A stretch of DNA of 64,000 nt. Origin: Bradysia coprophila (taxonomy: Eukaryota > Arthropoda > Insecta > Diptera > Sciaridae). The stretch spans positions 124,001 to 188,000 of the forward strand of contig NW_023503373.1 in the NCBI RefSeq assembly GCF_014529535.1. The letters run 5' to 3'. Below the pieces are notes generated by a model that searched no databases, was not told where the DNA came from, and saw nothing but the letters and a program-made list of their open reading frames with translations. Positions 26,380 to 42,968 of this stretch are shown one piece after another (the first letter of the stretch is position 1; each line of letters begins with the position of its first letter). The position numbers and the translations under genes are program-made.

Positions 26380-26424
26380 CTTGCATAATTTCTTGAATTT
26401 CGTTTCGCAAATATTCCGTAATAT

Positions 26425-27568
26425 CCCGCCGATCCAACCGACCACGCAGACCCCTAAATGACCGTAACAAAGTTTCGTGTCTGAAAGGAATGAAAGGAGA
26501 GTGCCAGACTTCAGCTGGATGAACTTATTTCATAACGTGAACATCATTTCGATTCCCGTTCCGATTACGTTGCAGCTTTTGCGATTGATGTTTAAGTATT
26601 CCTTGTGGTTTACAATCAAATAGATTATCAGAAAATTCTCTGTTAATTTATTTGTTGAACTGCAAGTAAAACCGAAACTAAAAGACCTTACCGTAGAGCG
26701 CATATGGTCACAAAATTCTCGACACTGTCGTTCCTGACGAGTCCCCCAGTGTACTGTTTCCACATAAAATTGACGGCAATTTTATGGAAGTGAACTAATG
26801 AATTTTGAGATCAGCAGGACGAGACGAAACGGCGTCTTTAGGTACTCTAGGGAAAGACTTGACTGACCATTTTTCTTTTGTTTTTGTTTTCGTTAACGGT
26901 TACGCGTTTTAACTGGACTATGGACAAAGATTTGGCCTGGTTGTTTCGAGAGTTTATTTTCAATTTTAGACATGCGTTAACCACGCGAATGGTCAGAATG
27001 ACTTTAGCAATCTTTTTGTACTGATCTGCTGAAAATGGTATCAAGAACGCAAATTCAGTTTTATGGCATCAGGAACGCAAATTCAATCTTTTGTCTCTCA
27101 AAAGAGTGTTCTAGTCACCTTCGGGTGGCAAGTAAAATACTGTTATTAAAACCAGTGTACTGTTTCCACATAAAACTGACGGCAATTTTATGGAAGTGAA
27201 CTAGTGAATTTTGAGATCAGCAGGACGAAACGGCGTCTTTAGGTACTCTAGGGAAAGACTTGACTGACCATTTTTCTTTTGTTTTTGTTTTCGTTAACGG
27301 CTACGCGTTTTAACTGGACTATGGACAAAGATTTGCCTTGTTGTTTCGAGAGTTTATTTTCAATTTTAGACATGCGTTAACCACGCGAATGGTCAGAATG
27401 ACTTTAGCAATCTGTTTGTACTGATCTGCTGAAAATGGTATCAAGAACGCAAATTCAGTTTTATGGCATCAGGAACGCAAATTCAATCTTTTGTCTCTCA
27501 AAAGAGTGTTCTTGTCACCTTCGGGTGGCAAGTAAAATACTGTTATTAAAAGGTATAATTACTCTAAG
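26425..27568 (-). repeat. right inverted arm of the Penelope-like element, partly duplicated in tandem
   Basis: The arm contains an approximately 400-bp direct duplication: 26747-27150 and 27153-27552 are nearly identical, each beginning CAGTGTACTGTTTCCACATA and ending TGTTATTAAAA. Partial head-to-tail dimers of this sort are a known product of Penelope-like insertion. Confidence 0.75.
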
Positions 27569-27694
27569 CTATGGACACATGCATAGTAGGCAGTAGGGTG
27601 AATTCGAAACTGGCATACTAAAAATGCCTTGGTGAAGCAGAAATTTCGTTTTTTTTGTTTTTTTTTTTAATTAATTGTATCTTCAAACAAATTC

Positions 27695-29602
<1,908 letters not shown>

Positions 29603-29684
29603 TTTGAATGTAATATGTACTGTCCTGGCACTATTATGTGTTGGACCTGCAAATAACCACTAACGATTATTGTGTTGGAGCTAT

Positions 29685-29715
29685 GCTTTTTAAAGCATTC
29701 TTCGGCAGCTTTATC
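29685..29715 (-). promoter_or_regulatory. core promoter elements of Amy-1
   Basis: About 83-93 nt before the ATG, the minus strand has a TTTAAAAAG TATA-like box (29685-29695). Just upstream is an AGATAA motif (29711-29716), which fits a GATA-factor site. Both lie at the same spacing ahead of Amy-2. GATA sites commonly drive insect midgut genes; use here is inferred. Confidence 0.45.
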
Positions 29716-29868
29716 TTTTAGATTACTTGGATAAAAAGGAAAACATAAATTTTCTTTGCATGAGTTTGATTTGTGATTTTGATTGATGTCCCATCCAAAT
29801 TAAAAATTTGCAACTATGTATCGAAATACGACAGAAATTTTCTTCGGTCTAGATCGTAAATGGTATTT

Positions 29869-31153
29869 TTAGCCCCGTACGAAGTACTGGGGGCTTATAA
29901 GATTAATATGCCGTTTGTAACACGTCGAATTGGAAGCAGACAGTAAGGGCAAAGCATTCGGTTATGTTCATAGATGACGAATCCGCAATAAAAAAAATGT
30001 CCGTCCGTCCGTCCGTCCGTCCGTCCATCCGTCCGTCCGTCCGTCCGTCCGTCCGTCCGTCCGTGACCCCTCTAGCTTGAGTAAATCACAACCTTTTTTC
30101 AAAATTCTTTTTTTTTCCCGATTGGTATCGACAAAAGTAAGGTCAAGTTCGAAAATGGGCATGGTAGGGTCGGCCCCTCCAGAGCTAGGGCCCTATAGGT
30201 GTTTTTCAGTCTTTCGACGATATCTACCGAAATACGCACGCAATAGCTGCTTGTGATATATCAAATGAAAGGTATTGACGAGTAGAACAAAGTTGCTGAA
30301 CATTGTTTTTGGGTAAGATGCAACGTGGGCTTGTTGGGAGGGCTCAAAGGTCGTTACTCGGCCCTAAGTGTTTTTTGCACATAAATCGAGTAAATCTCAT
30401 CCGATTTTGCTAGATTTAGTTTTTTATGGAAGGTAATTGAATACCGAAAAGAACGTGACGAAAAAAGTTTCAAATTAGGGCCCTTGGACTAAGGCCGCTA
30501 CTAGGCCCTAATGGTTTTTTGCACATAAATCGAGTAAATCTCATACGATTTTGCTAGTTTTTGTTTCATTTGAGAGATAATTGAATGCCGAATAGAATGA
30601 CGGCAAAAAAAGTTTCAAATTTGGGCCCTTGCACTAAGGCCGCTACTCGGCCCTAAGTGCTTTTTGCACATAAATCGAGTAAATCTCAACCGATTTTACT
30701 AGTTTTTGTTTCATTTGAGAGGTAATTGAATACCGAATAGAATGACGGCAAAAAAAGTTTCAAATTTGGGCCCTTGCACTAAGGCCGCTACTCGGCCCTA
30801 AGTGCTTTTTGCACATAAATCGAGTAAATCTCAACCGATTTTGCTAGTTTTTGTTTCATTTGAGAGGTAATTGAATACCCAATGGAAAGTTGGCAAAAAA
30901 TTTTGGGTTTCTCTAATAATGTCGTAAATTGTTGGTTTTATTTGAAAGGTACTTCGTACGGGCTTTCGTAATTGCGCTATGCGCAATTTTAAAAATGAAC
31001 AGTTTCAGTAAATTTGACAATGCCCAACTTGACTTGCATTTTGGTAACAGACGCATTAGAGGGTTGTAGACGTATTAGGGTTCCGGGCTTATTGGGGCTA
31101 CGGACGTATTATGGTTGCTGACGAAATAGGATTACGGGTTGTACGGGGCTAAG
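29869..31153 (+). mobile_element. non-coding element with AGCCCCGTAC ends, tetranucleotide run and 145-bp minisatellite
   Basis: The left end reads TTAGCCCCGTACGAAGT; inverted matches occur at 30950-30964 (ACTTCGTACGGGCT) and at 31142-31153 (GTACGGGGCTAA), so the right border is uncertain. Inside are a (CCGT)n run at 30000-30063 and four tandem units of about 145 bp, marked by GCACATAAATCGAG at 30377, 30521, 30666 and 30811. No protein is encoded. It lies between two blocks that are continuous upstream of Amy-2, so it inserted upstream of Amy-1 after the duplication. Confidence 0.6.
30000..30063. repeat. (CCGT)n microsatellite
   Basis: About sixteen tandem CCGT units with a single interruption (CCAT). 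Part of the surrounding repeat element; a degenerate GACA counterpart is found in the second copy near 11660. Confidence 0.9.
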
Positions 31154-31992
31154 TCGCAGCAAACGCTCCGACTGTTCTGATGCCTTGTTTGCCATTGTTT
31201 CATTTGACAGCGTTAGACGGCTTGATTGGAGCGGGAATGATTCTTTGATTTATTTTAATGATTGCTTTCTTCGATGTGTTATTGCAGAAAATATAGAGTG
31301 CTCCTTGTTGCACGAGTTACCATACTTTCTCAGCTTAAATAGGAAACTAGCTTTGTCCTTCGTAGCTATGTGCTACCAAAAATGACTTTGTGCAACATGG
31401 TGCACAATATACTATTTATCGACTCCAGCAGTATGCTATTATTATCAGTGAAACTACAAAACGTGTAAATTAATTAGAAATTGGTGGAACAGAGAACATG
31501 TGTAGTGTATAGTATATAGTATGCATTACGTATGAAATGTGGATTGTTTAGTTTGTTAATTATTTGAGACGTTACGATTCTACAAGTGAATTGTTTAATT
31601 TAAAAATAGATATTATATCACTGCTTATCATCGAGCTGTAGAAGAATTCGACTTTGAAACAGTCGTAATTTTTTTACGCGTTTTTTACGAAAATCGATCG
31701 TAGTACTGTCGTAGTAAATTTACATGATTTAATCAATTTTAACAGAAAGTGAAAGCCATAGTAGGTATTTTCGATACAGATCTCGAAAAGGTCGCAGGTG
31801 AATTTTCGAGCTTAGCACCACATCACATCATTTTGAGGTACGTATTCCGATCAATATATTTTGTACTTTTTCCAGGGGCACCAACTCTTTTTGATGCCAC
31901 AATCGTCAAAACATGCATCACAACTAAATATTCGAAGCAATAGTTTTACTGTCGTACCGCACGCTAAACAAATATTTCCTTGACGAATGAAA
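31154..31992. other. duplicated amylase upstream flank, no gene seen
   Basis: From about 31415 to 31755 the sequence parallels 35205-35490 upstream of Amy-2, including CAGTATGCTATTATT, GTGAAACT and TTACATGATTTAATCAATTTT. It therefore belongs to the amylase duplication unit. No gene or regulatory site can be named here. Confidence 0.55.
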
Positions 31993-32900
31993 GCTAACTT
32001 ATTTTAGCTCCGGTAAAGTAAAGCGCTAACTTAATTCAGCTCCGATAAAGCGAAGCGCTAACATACTTTAACGCAGCCAAAGCGTTTTTTTTATTTTTGA
32101 GAAATATTCTGACTGGCGAATTTTATAGTTCTACGATATTTTGAGAAATCTTCTAACTTGTGAATTATCTAGTTCTGCCGTATATTGAGAAATCTTCTGA
32201 CCTAGGAATTGCCTAGCTCTACGATATTTAAAGAAATCTTTTTGAGAATGAATTTCCCAGAGAATGAACTTGTAGAAGATTTACAGTCAAAGACCAAAAA
32301 CTATCGAAGGTTTTTAACTGCTTAGGATTTGATATCAAGTAGATATTAACTAGTGGAGATTAAAAGTTTTGGAAATAACAAACTCGAGCGGTGTAAATCT
32401 TTCGGCTGAGTATAGTTATTACCAACTTTACTTTGTTATAAAATTATATAAGACAAAAAGCTCTCAGAGTAGGAAGGGTGGCGCAAATTCTTCACTTACA
32501 AAAGTATTAATATCATAAAAGGTGACGCTCAAAGCTCCGATTCCGAAAAATTTACCTCCCAAAATTTCATCAAAATTTAAACTGGCCGCAAGCAAACAAA
32601 GGTTGGTAAAATTCATCATTGCAAAATGGGTCAAATTTAACAATTGCCATACAAAAAGCTTAACTTTGTAATGCAATTTCTCGGTTCAAAATATCGTAGA
32701 ACCATAAAATTCCCCAGGCCCAGACAGAAGATTTCTCAAAATACCGCAGACTTGGAGAATTCACAAGCGAGAAGATTTCTCAAAATATCGTAGAACAAGA
32801 GAATTCCCAAGTTAGCACATTTATCAAAAATCGAAAAGACGCTTTGACGGCGTCAAAATAAAAGTTAGCTCTTCACTTCACGGATCTGAAATAAGTTAGC
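31993..32900. mobile_element. foldback element with internally repeated arms
   Basis: Inverted arms (about 31993-32275 and 32690-32900) start GCTAACTTATTT on each side and contain related units with TTGAGAAATCTTCT and CTACGATATT repeated at roughly 55-60 bp. The middle is AT-rich without a convincing gene. Long inverted arms built from short direct repeats are the hallmark of foldback elements. Confidence 0.6.
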
Positions 32901-33112
32901 GTATACATAACATAAGTCAGCGGAGCATATACAACAGTTAGTGGGAAAACAGACGGTAATTGTGTAATAAATCACTTCAAATGAAATTGAATGTAAGCTG
33001 CACGTATTGTATTGTATGCATGTTATAAATGCGTTTGAAATTTTAAAATAGAAATTTCGCAAATTTTCTTGGCATTTTTTATTACATTTTATTGTCACAC
33101 GTGAACTATTTC

Positions 33113-35045
<1,933 letters not shown>

Positions 35046-35076
35046 TCACCACTAACGATTATTGTGGTGAAGCTCT

Positions 35077-35108
35077 GCTTTTTAAATCAATTTTTGGCAG
35101 CTTTATCT
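35077..35108 (-). promoter_or_regulatory. core promoter elements of Amy-2
   Basis: The minus strand has a TTTAAAAAG TATA-like box (35077-35087) and an AGATAA GATA-type motif (35103-35108), in the same order and spacing as in front of Amy-1. Conservation between the two copies is the main support. Confidence 0.45.
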
Positions 35109-35511
35109 TGTATATTGTTCGGATAAAAAAGAAAACATAAATTTTCTTTGCATGAATTTGATCAGTGATTTTGATTGCTGTCCCTCAAGCAGGTAAATTA
35201 AATTTGATCGACTCGTGCAGTATGCTATTATTTTATCAGTGAAACTTAACGTGCAAATTAATTAGAACTTGGTGGTGACATGTGTGTACGTAAACCGTTA
35301 ATTAACTAAGACGTTACGATTCACTACCAGTGAATTGTTTAATTTAAAAATAGATATTATACACCACTTATCATCAATTTATAGATGGATTGGACTTTGA
35401 AACAGTCGCAATTTTTTTACGCAATTTCAGTTCGAACGTAATACTGTTGTAATAAATTTACATGATTTAATCAATTTTTACATAAAGTGAAAGTCATAAA
35501 TAGTTATTTAT

Positions 35512-35932
35512 CCCCACAAAAATCTCTACGAGAAAAGTGTGACGCAGTCTTTGAAATACAATTTCTAAAATGAATGATATCGCTAGAGTTGACGCTTTCA
35601 GCTTCGTTACGCAAAAATTCAAAAATTAAATCTTACACCCAATTAGTTCAAACGAGCTGGCTTAGTTTTCCCCATCATCTGCCAAATAATTTTTAACAAA
35701 AAAATATTTGACTTAAAACAACAAAAATTTTACCAAGAAAATCTGCGTCGCAAAGTGGCAGATGTTAACGAACAGACCTACGAGAAAATTTATCTGCCAA
35801 ATGCGACGCAGAATTTTTTGGTACATTTTTTGTTGCTTTAAGTCAATTATTTTTTTGGTAAAAATTATTTGGCAGATGAAATTGTATTTGAAAGACTGCG
35901 TCACATTTTTCTCGTAGAGATTTTTGTTGGGA
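35512..35932. mobile_element. long foldback / palindromic element
   Basis: The outer arms read CCCACAAAAATCTCTACGAG at the left and its inverse at the right, extending through GTGACGCAGTCTTT. A second inner palindrome (about 35676-35878) pairs CATCTGCCAAATAATTTTT with its reverse complement. No coding capacity. Two hairpins nested in one another suggest one palindromic element inserted in another. Confidence 0.65.
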
Positions 35933-35960
35933 TATCATTCATTTTAGAAGTTTTGGGCTC

Positions 35961-36021
35961 TTAAGGCCAGTTCATGGTCGCATATATCGCAAAAATGTAT
36001 GCGAGTATGAACTGGCCTTAA
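35961..36021. repeat. 61-bp palindrome with TTAA ends
   Basis: TTAAGGCCAGTTCAT at the left and ATGAACTGGCCTTAA at the right are perfect inverses, and TCGCATA pairs further inside. Most simply a very short MITE. Confidence 0.6.
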
Positions 36022-36180
36022 CCTGAAATTTAGACCGCAATCTATTCATCAAAACGATACTCGAGTGAAGATTTATCGATATAGCCAAATGCAAATTTCG
36101 GCCAACATTTTGAACATCTTAATCACCTCGGCGACCCCAAGTTCTATTCATCAAAATAATCGCCACAACTTCCCCTACTA

Positions 36181-36600
36181 CTTTGCCGAAGAAAGTAAGT
36201 CTATTTGTCACCATTCAAGAAAACCCTAATTGACACACCCATTTCGAATTTTTGACGTTTCTCACATATGCCCCTCTGTTCCACTCGTAAAACTCTGAGA
36301 CTTTGCCGAAGAAAGTAACTATCTATCTGCCACCATTCAAGCAATACCTCTAAAAACGTAATTGACCCACTTTTCCAACTTTGGCATTTTTCACATATGT
36401 CCTTCTGTTCTACTCGTAAAACTCTGAGACTTTGCAGAAGAAATTAACTCTCTATCTGCCACCATTCAAGAAATGACTCTAAAACTCTAAATGACCCACC
36501 CATTTCTAACTTTCGACCTTTTTGACATATGCCCCTCTGTTCTACTAAGTCGTAAAACTCTGAGACTTTGCCGAAGAAAATGAATCTCTATCTCTCATAA
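36181..36600. repeat. tandem repeat of about 120-136 bp, four units
   Basis: Each unit contains ACTCGTAAAACTCTGAGACT, CTTTGCCGAAGAAA, TATCTGCCACCATTCAAG and CACATATG. The CTTTGC landmark occurs at 36181, 36301, 36430 and 36566. Non-coding satellite-like array. Confidence 0.7.
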
Positions 36601-38251
36601 GCCAAAAAATATTCATCCTACGCTCGAGTAGCTCAAAATTTGGTCACTCTGATCACTCTAGCTCAACCGGATCTGCACCAATTTTTTATTTATTCGATTA
36701 TTTTTTTATTCGATTCACGCGAATAACTTTCGTTTGAAGGGTCCCTGTAGGTTTCAATATAGCTGAGATACAGCCAAAAACGCGTTTCAGACTTTCAAAA
36801 ACCACACTCAGAGGCCAATAAAACAAAATTTTTATTTTTCCTGGGGTAATGGCGTATCACATTTTCATTTTGATGTCCAACCTGAGCCTCCTGCAAAATT
36901 TCATAGAGATTGATTAACTACTTTCCGAAATAGCCCATCGATAGATAGATAGACAGACAGATAGAAACATCCAGAGTAAGTTGAAGGATTTTGATTGTTT
37001 GGAAAAATTTGTTCTATGAAAAATGACCAACTTCAAAATGATGTATCTCCGGTAATTTTAAACCTACATAGTCGAGTGATAGCTCGCTTTGCTCGTATTT
37101 GAAGCGAGAATATGATAAAGAAGTTTTGTGGTGATATAGACCAAATGGTAGAAGCTCAAATTTTCGGCTATACGTAGTTGATGCGTCTCTCCGCTATCGC
37201 TCCGGACATGATGACGCGTCTCAAAAAATTTTCTTCTTTCTTTTTTTGGGAGTTAGACTGCGTCAAGTCCTCCGCTATCGCTCCGGACATGATTACACAG
37301 GTATCGAAATGTTGTTGTTTTAAGTATGGTTTCCACTCAACAAAATGTAATGAGTGTGGGAGCAAGCTTTCAAGTAAACAAAGCAAAAATTGAAAAATTT
37401 AATTTTGTCTCACTTTTTTGGTACTTACGCGCTAGATACTAGATAGACGCGTTCTGGAATCGAATTCGGTAAGAGAAAGTCTGTACTCATAATTGGGAAG
37501 TGGACAAATGTATTACATAGACATAAATGAAAGAAAATTTATCTTGCCCAGCCGCGGATTTATACACAGGACTTCTCGATTATGAGCCGAGAACTCTAGC
37601 GTCAAAGCCGCGAGTTCGGACAAAATAAACTTTCATTCAAATGTTGTTCCGGTTGATTGAAGATCCTGCGTAGTTCAAACATTATTTGCGTCCTTATCCA
37701 GGACGTTTGGGTATAGCTAAATTGTGATGCGTTAGCACCTGTGTGCAATCGTACACGCATACATGTTTTTAAAATGTGGAGCCTTTCGACGATGAAAAAA
37801 TGAGTTTTCGTCCTAGGAGCAGTGCTATGGAACAATATTTAGAAAATCTTTCAATATCACGTTTATCCGATATTGCCAAGATTCCATTTATTTAGAAATC
37901 TTTGTTTGACTGGGGGAACGGTGTTAGGGCCTCCAGTTGTTGTGTTGCTTAGAAATCTTGTTTGAGGCGGCGACTTCTCCGCTTCTCAATTGCAAGCTGC
38001 CGTAAGCCGTAGCCGTAAGGGCGATATTTTTGTTACCATTTTATTCGTAGTAATATTTACATTTTACGCTACGACTAAATCTGTTATTTTATGTCCGGAA
38101 TGTGTACAGCATGCTCGACATACAACCAACTATATTTAAAGCAGTCCGTTTTCCAATACATTGAAATTACTTTTTCGAAAGAAGATTTCAAGCAAACTTT
38201 CCTAAAATGAAACGAATCAGTAAACATTTCTATCTCTCTACCGCATCAAAT
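36601..38251. other. intergenic, scattered short repeats
   Basis: No gene. Contains a direct repeat CTCCGCTATCGCTCCGGACA at about 37187-37206 and 37270-37289, and a possible tRNA-derived relic near 37540-37625 (listed separately). Confidence 0.5.
37540..37625 (-). repeat. tRNA-like relic, possibly the head of a SINE
   Basis: The minus strand contains a good anticodon arm: stem CTCGG, loop CTCATAA (anticodon CAT), stem TCGAG. It is preceded by GACGCTAGAG and followed after a short gap by ATAAATCC, which resembles a decayed B box. Acceptor pairing is poor, so a working tRNA gene is unlikely. Confidence 0.3.
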
Positions 38252-40686
<2,435 letters not shown>

Positions 40687-40801
40687 TAGGGAATGCAATC
40701 CCGGTACCAATCCCGGTACCAGTACCGGAAAATCCCAGTCCCGAATCCCGGTATTGATCAAAAAATCACGAGATTAGTACCGAAATTTAAAATCCAGTTT
40801 T

Positions 40802-40979
40802 CACTGACAAAAAAGTTTCGAAAAACTCACCTGTTGGAGGTAACTTTGTCTACAGGTAATCTACATTATCTGCCGCAGCTGTATTTTTTGCATGGGGCGC
40901 TACAGTTGTGGCAGCTATTGTATATTACCTGGAGACAAAGTTACCTGCAACAGGTGAGTTCGAATCTTTTTTGTCAGTG
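40802..40979. mobile_element. palindromic MITE nested in the hAT-like element
   Basis: Arms CACTGACAAAAAAG with ACTCACCTGTTG and GTAACTTTGTCT on the left are repeated inverted on the right, ending GTCAGTG. About 178 bp, non-coding, flanked by T runs. Confidence 0.65.
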
Positions 40980-41762
40980 TTTTTTTTATAAAATTTTGAA
41001 ATCGATCAACTTGTATGATTCAAACTACTATAATGGCAATATAAGATAAACATTGAAACATAGGATTAATTAACGTTTTTCTCTTATGTCGTATTATTTG
41101 CAAACACAGAAAAAGACGTTTTTAAAACTACGATGGCTAGCAACGCACTTCACGCATGCATGATCATAGTGGTCGGCTGCAGAAAGTACTCTATTTTACA
41201 TGGAAATATTTTTATAGTGTTCTACGTTTGTATAATACACTGTTCAGTTTCAGTACTCTATTTAGAGTATCATCCATGCTTGAAGTGTTTAAAATCTTTC
41301 TGGTGAGTGTCTGCTGCTCATCAAACCAACTAGCGTTGAATCTGAACGTGCATTTCCGGCTTGCCGTTACTTGCGTAGTAAAATATATTGTGGATTTAGG
41401 CGATATTTCACAAAACTGCCACTAATTGACGCTGTCGGAAAGTCGGTCTTCTGTCACTTCACACGATTTATATTTTCAAAGGCAACGTGCTTGAAAATTT
41501 ACATTACCTAACAAATCAATTAATTTTTAAATCACAAAGCACAAAAATTTGCTATTGTGACGACCACAAGTCCCACAACTTATACGTTCAAGATTGAACG
41601 ATGATACGTTAAGTGCATTGTGAGCATTTTTCCAAAGAGAAAATTGAATTTACAATGTGACATCTACGCTGTTGCAAACATAAGTTAAAGTTACCCGGCC
41701 TTCACACAGCGACGTAAGTATCGAATTTCTTTTGTCGTAGTGTCAAATTTGATATTTAGAAC

Positions 41763-42252
41763 CGAGGGGTGACGCACTTCCATTTAATCCATTAAATCCA
41801 TTTAATCCATTTAATCCATTTAATCCAAAAAAAATTTTTAGTTTTACCGAAATAATTAGGCTACCGACCTGAAAAAATTGTAAAGTAATTGCGAAAAATA
41901 GATCTGCACGATCCCCAGCTCGTTTAAGTACTCGTGAGGTATAGGAATTTTTTTTTTGTGAAAAATGGTATTAAATTTATTTAATCCATTTAATCCATTT
42001 AATCCACTTTACACCAAAAACTCCTAAAAGTGGATTTTTTCGCCTTTTAACATTGTAGTATGAGTTTTAGTACGTGGTTCGATCAAAATCAACAATTTTT
42101 AAGACTTTTACAGTATTTGGTAAAATGAACTTTTTTCCTATTTAATCCATTTAATCCAATTTTTATTCCATTTAATCCATTAAATCCATTTAATCCATTT
42201 AATCCATTTAATACCATTTAATCCATTTAATCTAGAAGTGAGTTACCCCTCG
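41763..42252. mobile_element. 490-bp hAT-like MITE carrying ATTTAATCC arrays
   Basis: The 8-bp direct repeat TTTAGAAC (41755-41762 and 42253-42260) flanks inverted ends CGAGGGGTGACGCACTTC and GAAGTGAGTTACCCCTCG. Immediately inside each end are tandem arrays of the 9-mer ATTTAATCC, with a few more units in the middle. This is the innermost of three nested layers. Confidence 0.8.
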
Positions 42253-42875
42253 TTTAGAACAAAATAAATTCGATACGTGTTTCACTGTGAGTAAGCACAC
42301 TTAACTGTACCATTAAAAAACTTAAAAAAATGAGAATAAAATGAAAATAATTTCTTTTACTGATAATTAATCCATATCTTTTCAGTACCGGAAATCCCGG
42401 TACTGGTACCGGTACTGAGTTTCTCAATCCCGAATCCCGGGATTCAAAAATCGGTACGGGATTGCATTCCCTACCTAGGTACCTTATTATGTTAACTTAC
42501 TGTTTTTACACATTTTACACATAATGCGAAATTAACCTTTGCCACATTTTGTTGATACACCCGAAAATTTTAGCTTAGAAACTTTTATTCCCTTTACTTA
42601 CATGCCACAGTTTTTTAATCCACGTAAAAGACTTCATAGCCATGTATACGTACTTCGTACATTTTACGCACATTGATACATTGATGCTGTCTCGCGCGCA
42701 TAAGTTAATGTGTAATTCACGCCGTAAGTCTGCCTAAAATTTGAATTTCAAGTCGATGAAAAAGTGAACCGAAAAATACATTTTACTATGCTGGTGCATG
42801 TAATAAGGCTATTACATGTATAGGCAATAACCTTTACATCACTCGCATAGTAAAACGTCGTACTACACACGGAAA

Positions 42876-42968
42876 ATAAAGTGATAACTCGTATCACGAT
42901 GAGTAAAAGTACCTCGGGCTGCCGCCCTCGGATACTTTTTCTCATCTGGATACGAGATATCACTTTAC
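42876..42968. repeat. hairpin repeat upstream of Amy-4
   Basis: AAAGTGATAACTCGTATC at the left pairs with GATACGAGATATCACTTT at the right, with further pairing around GAGTAAAAGT and a CTCGGGC/GCCCTCG centre. Confidence 0.5.

Larger units (their letters stand above)
23046..26424 (-). pseudogene. Penelope-like reverse transcriptase and GIY-YIG endonuclease, disrupted
   Basis: Read on the minus strand, the frame starts near 26424, is cut by the hAT insertion, resumes at about 24700 and runs to 24068. It is then cut by the MITE and resumes from 23944 to the stop at 23046-23048. The reverse transcriptase part shows PRIYGCFKIN, VRPIISSTN, VSWDYVNMFTNIP, YRQIKGLAMGNSLS and the catalytic YVDD; a Penelope-style segment follows with HPEKTKW and a late NYPNKYID. 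The carboxyl end keeps the frame of a GIY-YIG nuclease (CNDCD, ILQTS, HHLFNQNSELARHCNN), but the expected YIG core and its arginine are changed, so the nuclease is eroded. The N-terminal region upstream of the reverse transcriptase is missing at the right arm. Inactive by multiple insertions; the family call is well supported by motif order. Confidence 0.8.
20982..27568 (-). mobile_element. Penelope-like retroelement with long inverted terminal repeats, broken by nested insertions
   Basis: The element is flanked by the direct repeat CTATGGAC (20974-20981 and 27569-27576), which fits an 8-bp target-site duplication. Its ends are inverted (CTTAGACTAA on the left, CTCTAAG on the right) and extend into arms of about 1.1 kb: 20982-22074 and 26425-27568. 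Between the arms, on the minus strand, lies a reverse transcriptase and endonuclease reading frame with Penelope-family signatures. Long terminal repeats in direct or inverted orientation are characteristic of Penelope-like elements, so the arms are probably its pseudo-LTRs. A hAT-type element (24710-26379) and a palindromic MITE (23945-24067) interrupt it, so this copy is dead. Confidence 0.8.
40687..42473. mobile_element. non-autonomous hAT-like element between Amy-3 and Amy-4
   Basis: Flanked by the 8-bp direct repeat CCTAGGTA (40679-40686 and 42474-42481). The termini are inverted: TAGGGAATGCAATCCCGGTA at the left and, reversed, TAGGGAATGCAATCCCGTAC at the right, followed on both sides by further CCCGGTACC-type repeats. 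The interior has no transposase frame but carries two further insertions (40802-40979 and 41763-42252). Confidence 0.8.

Noticed and set aside
29968..30162. 64-codon minus-strand frame with RTDG repeats
   Set aside because: Translation of the CCGT microsatellite, not a gene.
36181..36600. Regularly spaced repeats that might be taken for a CRISPR array
   Set aside because: Units of 120-136 bp with imperfect identity and no short uniform spacers, in an animal genome: satellite-like tandem repeat.
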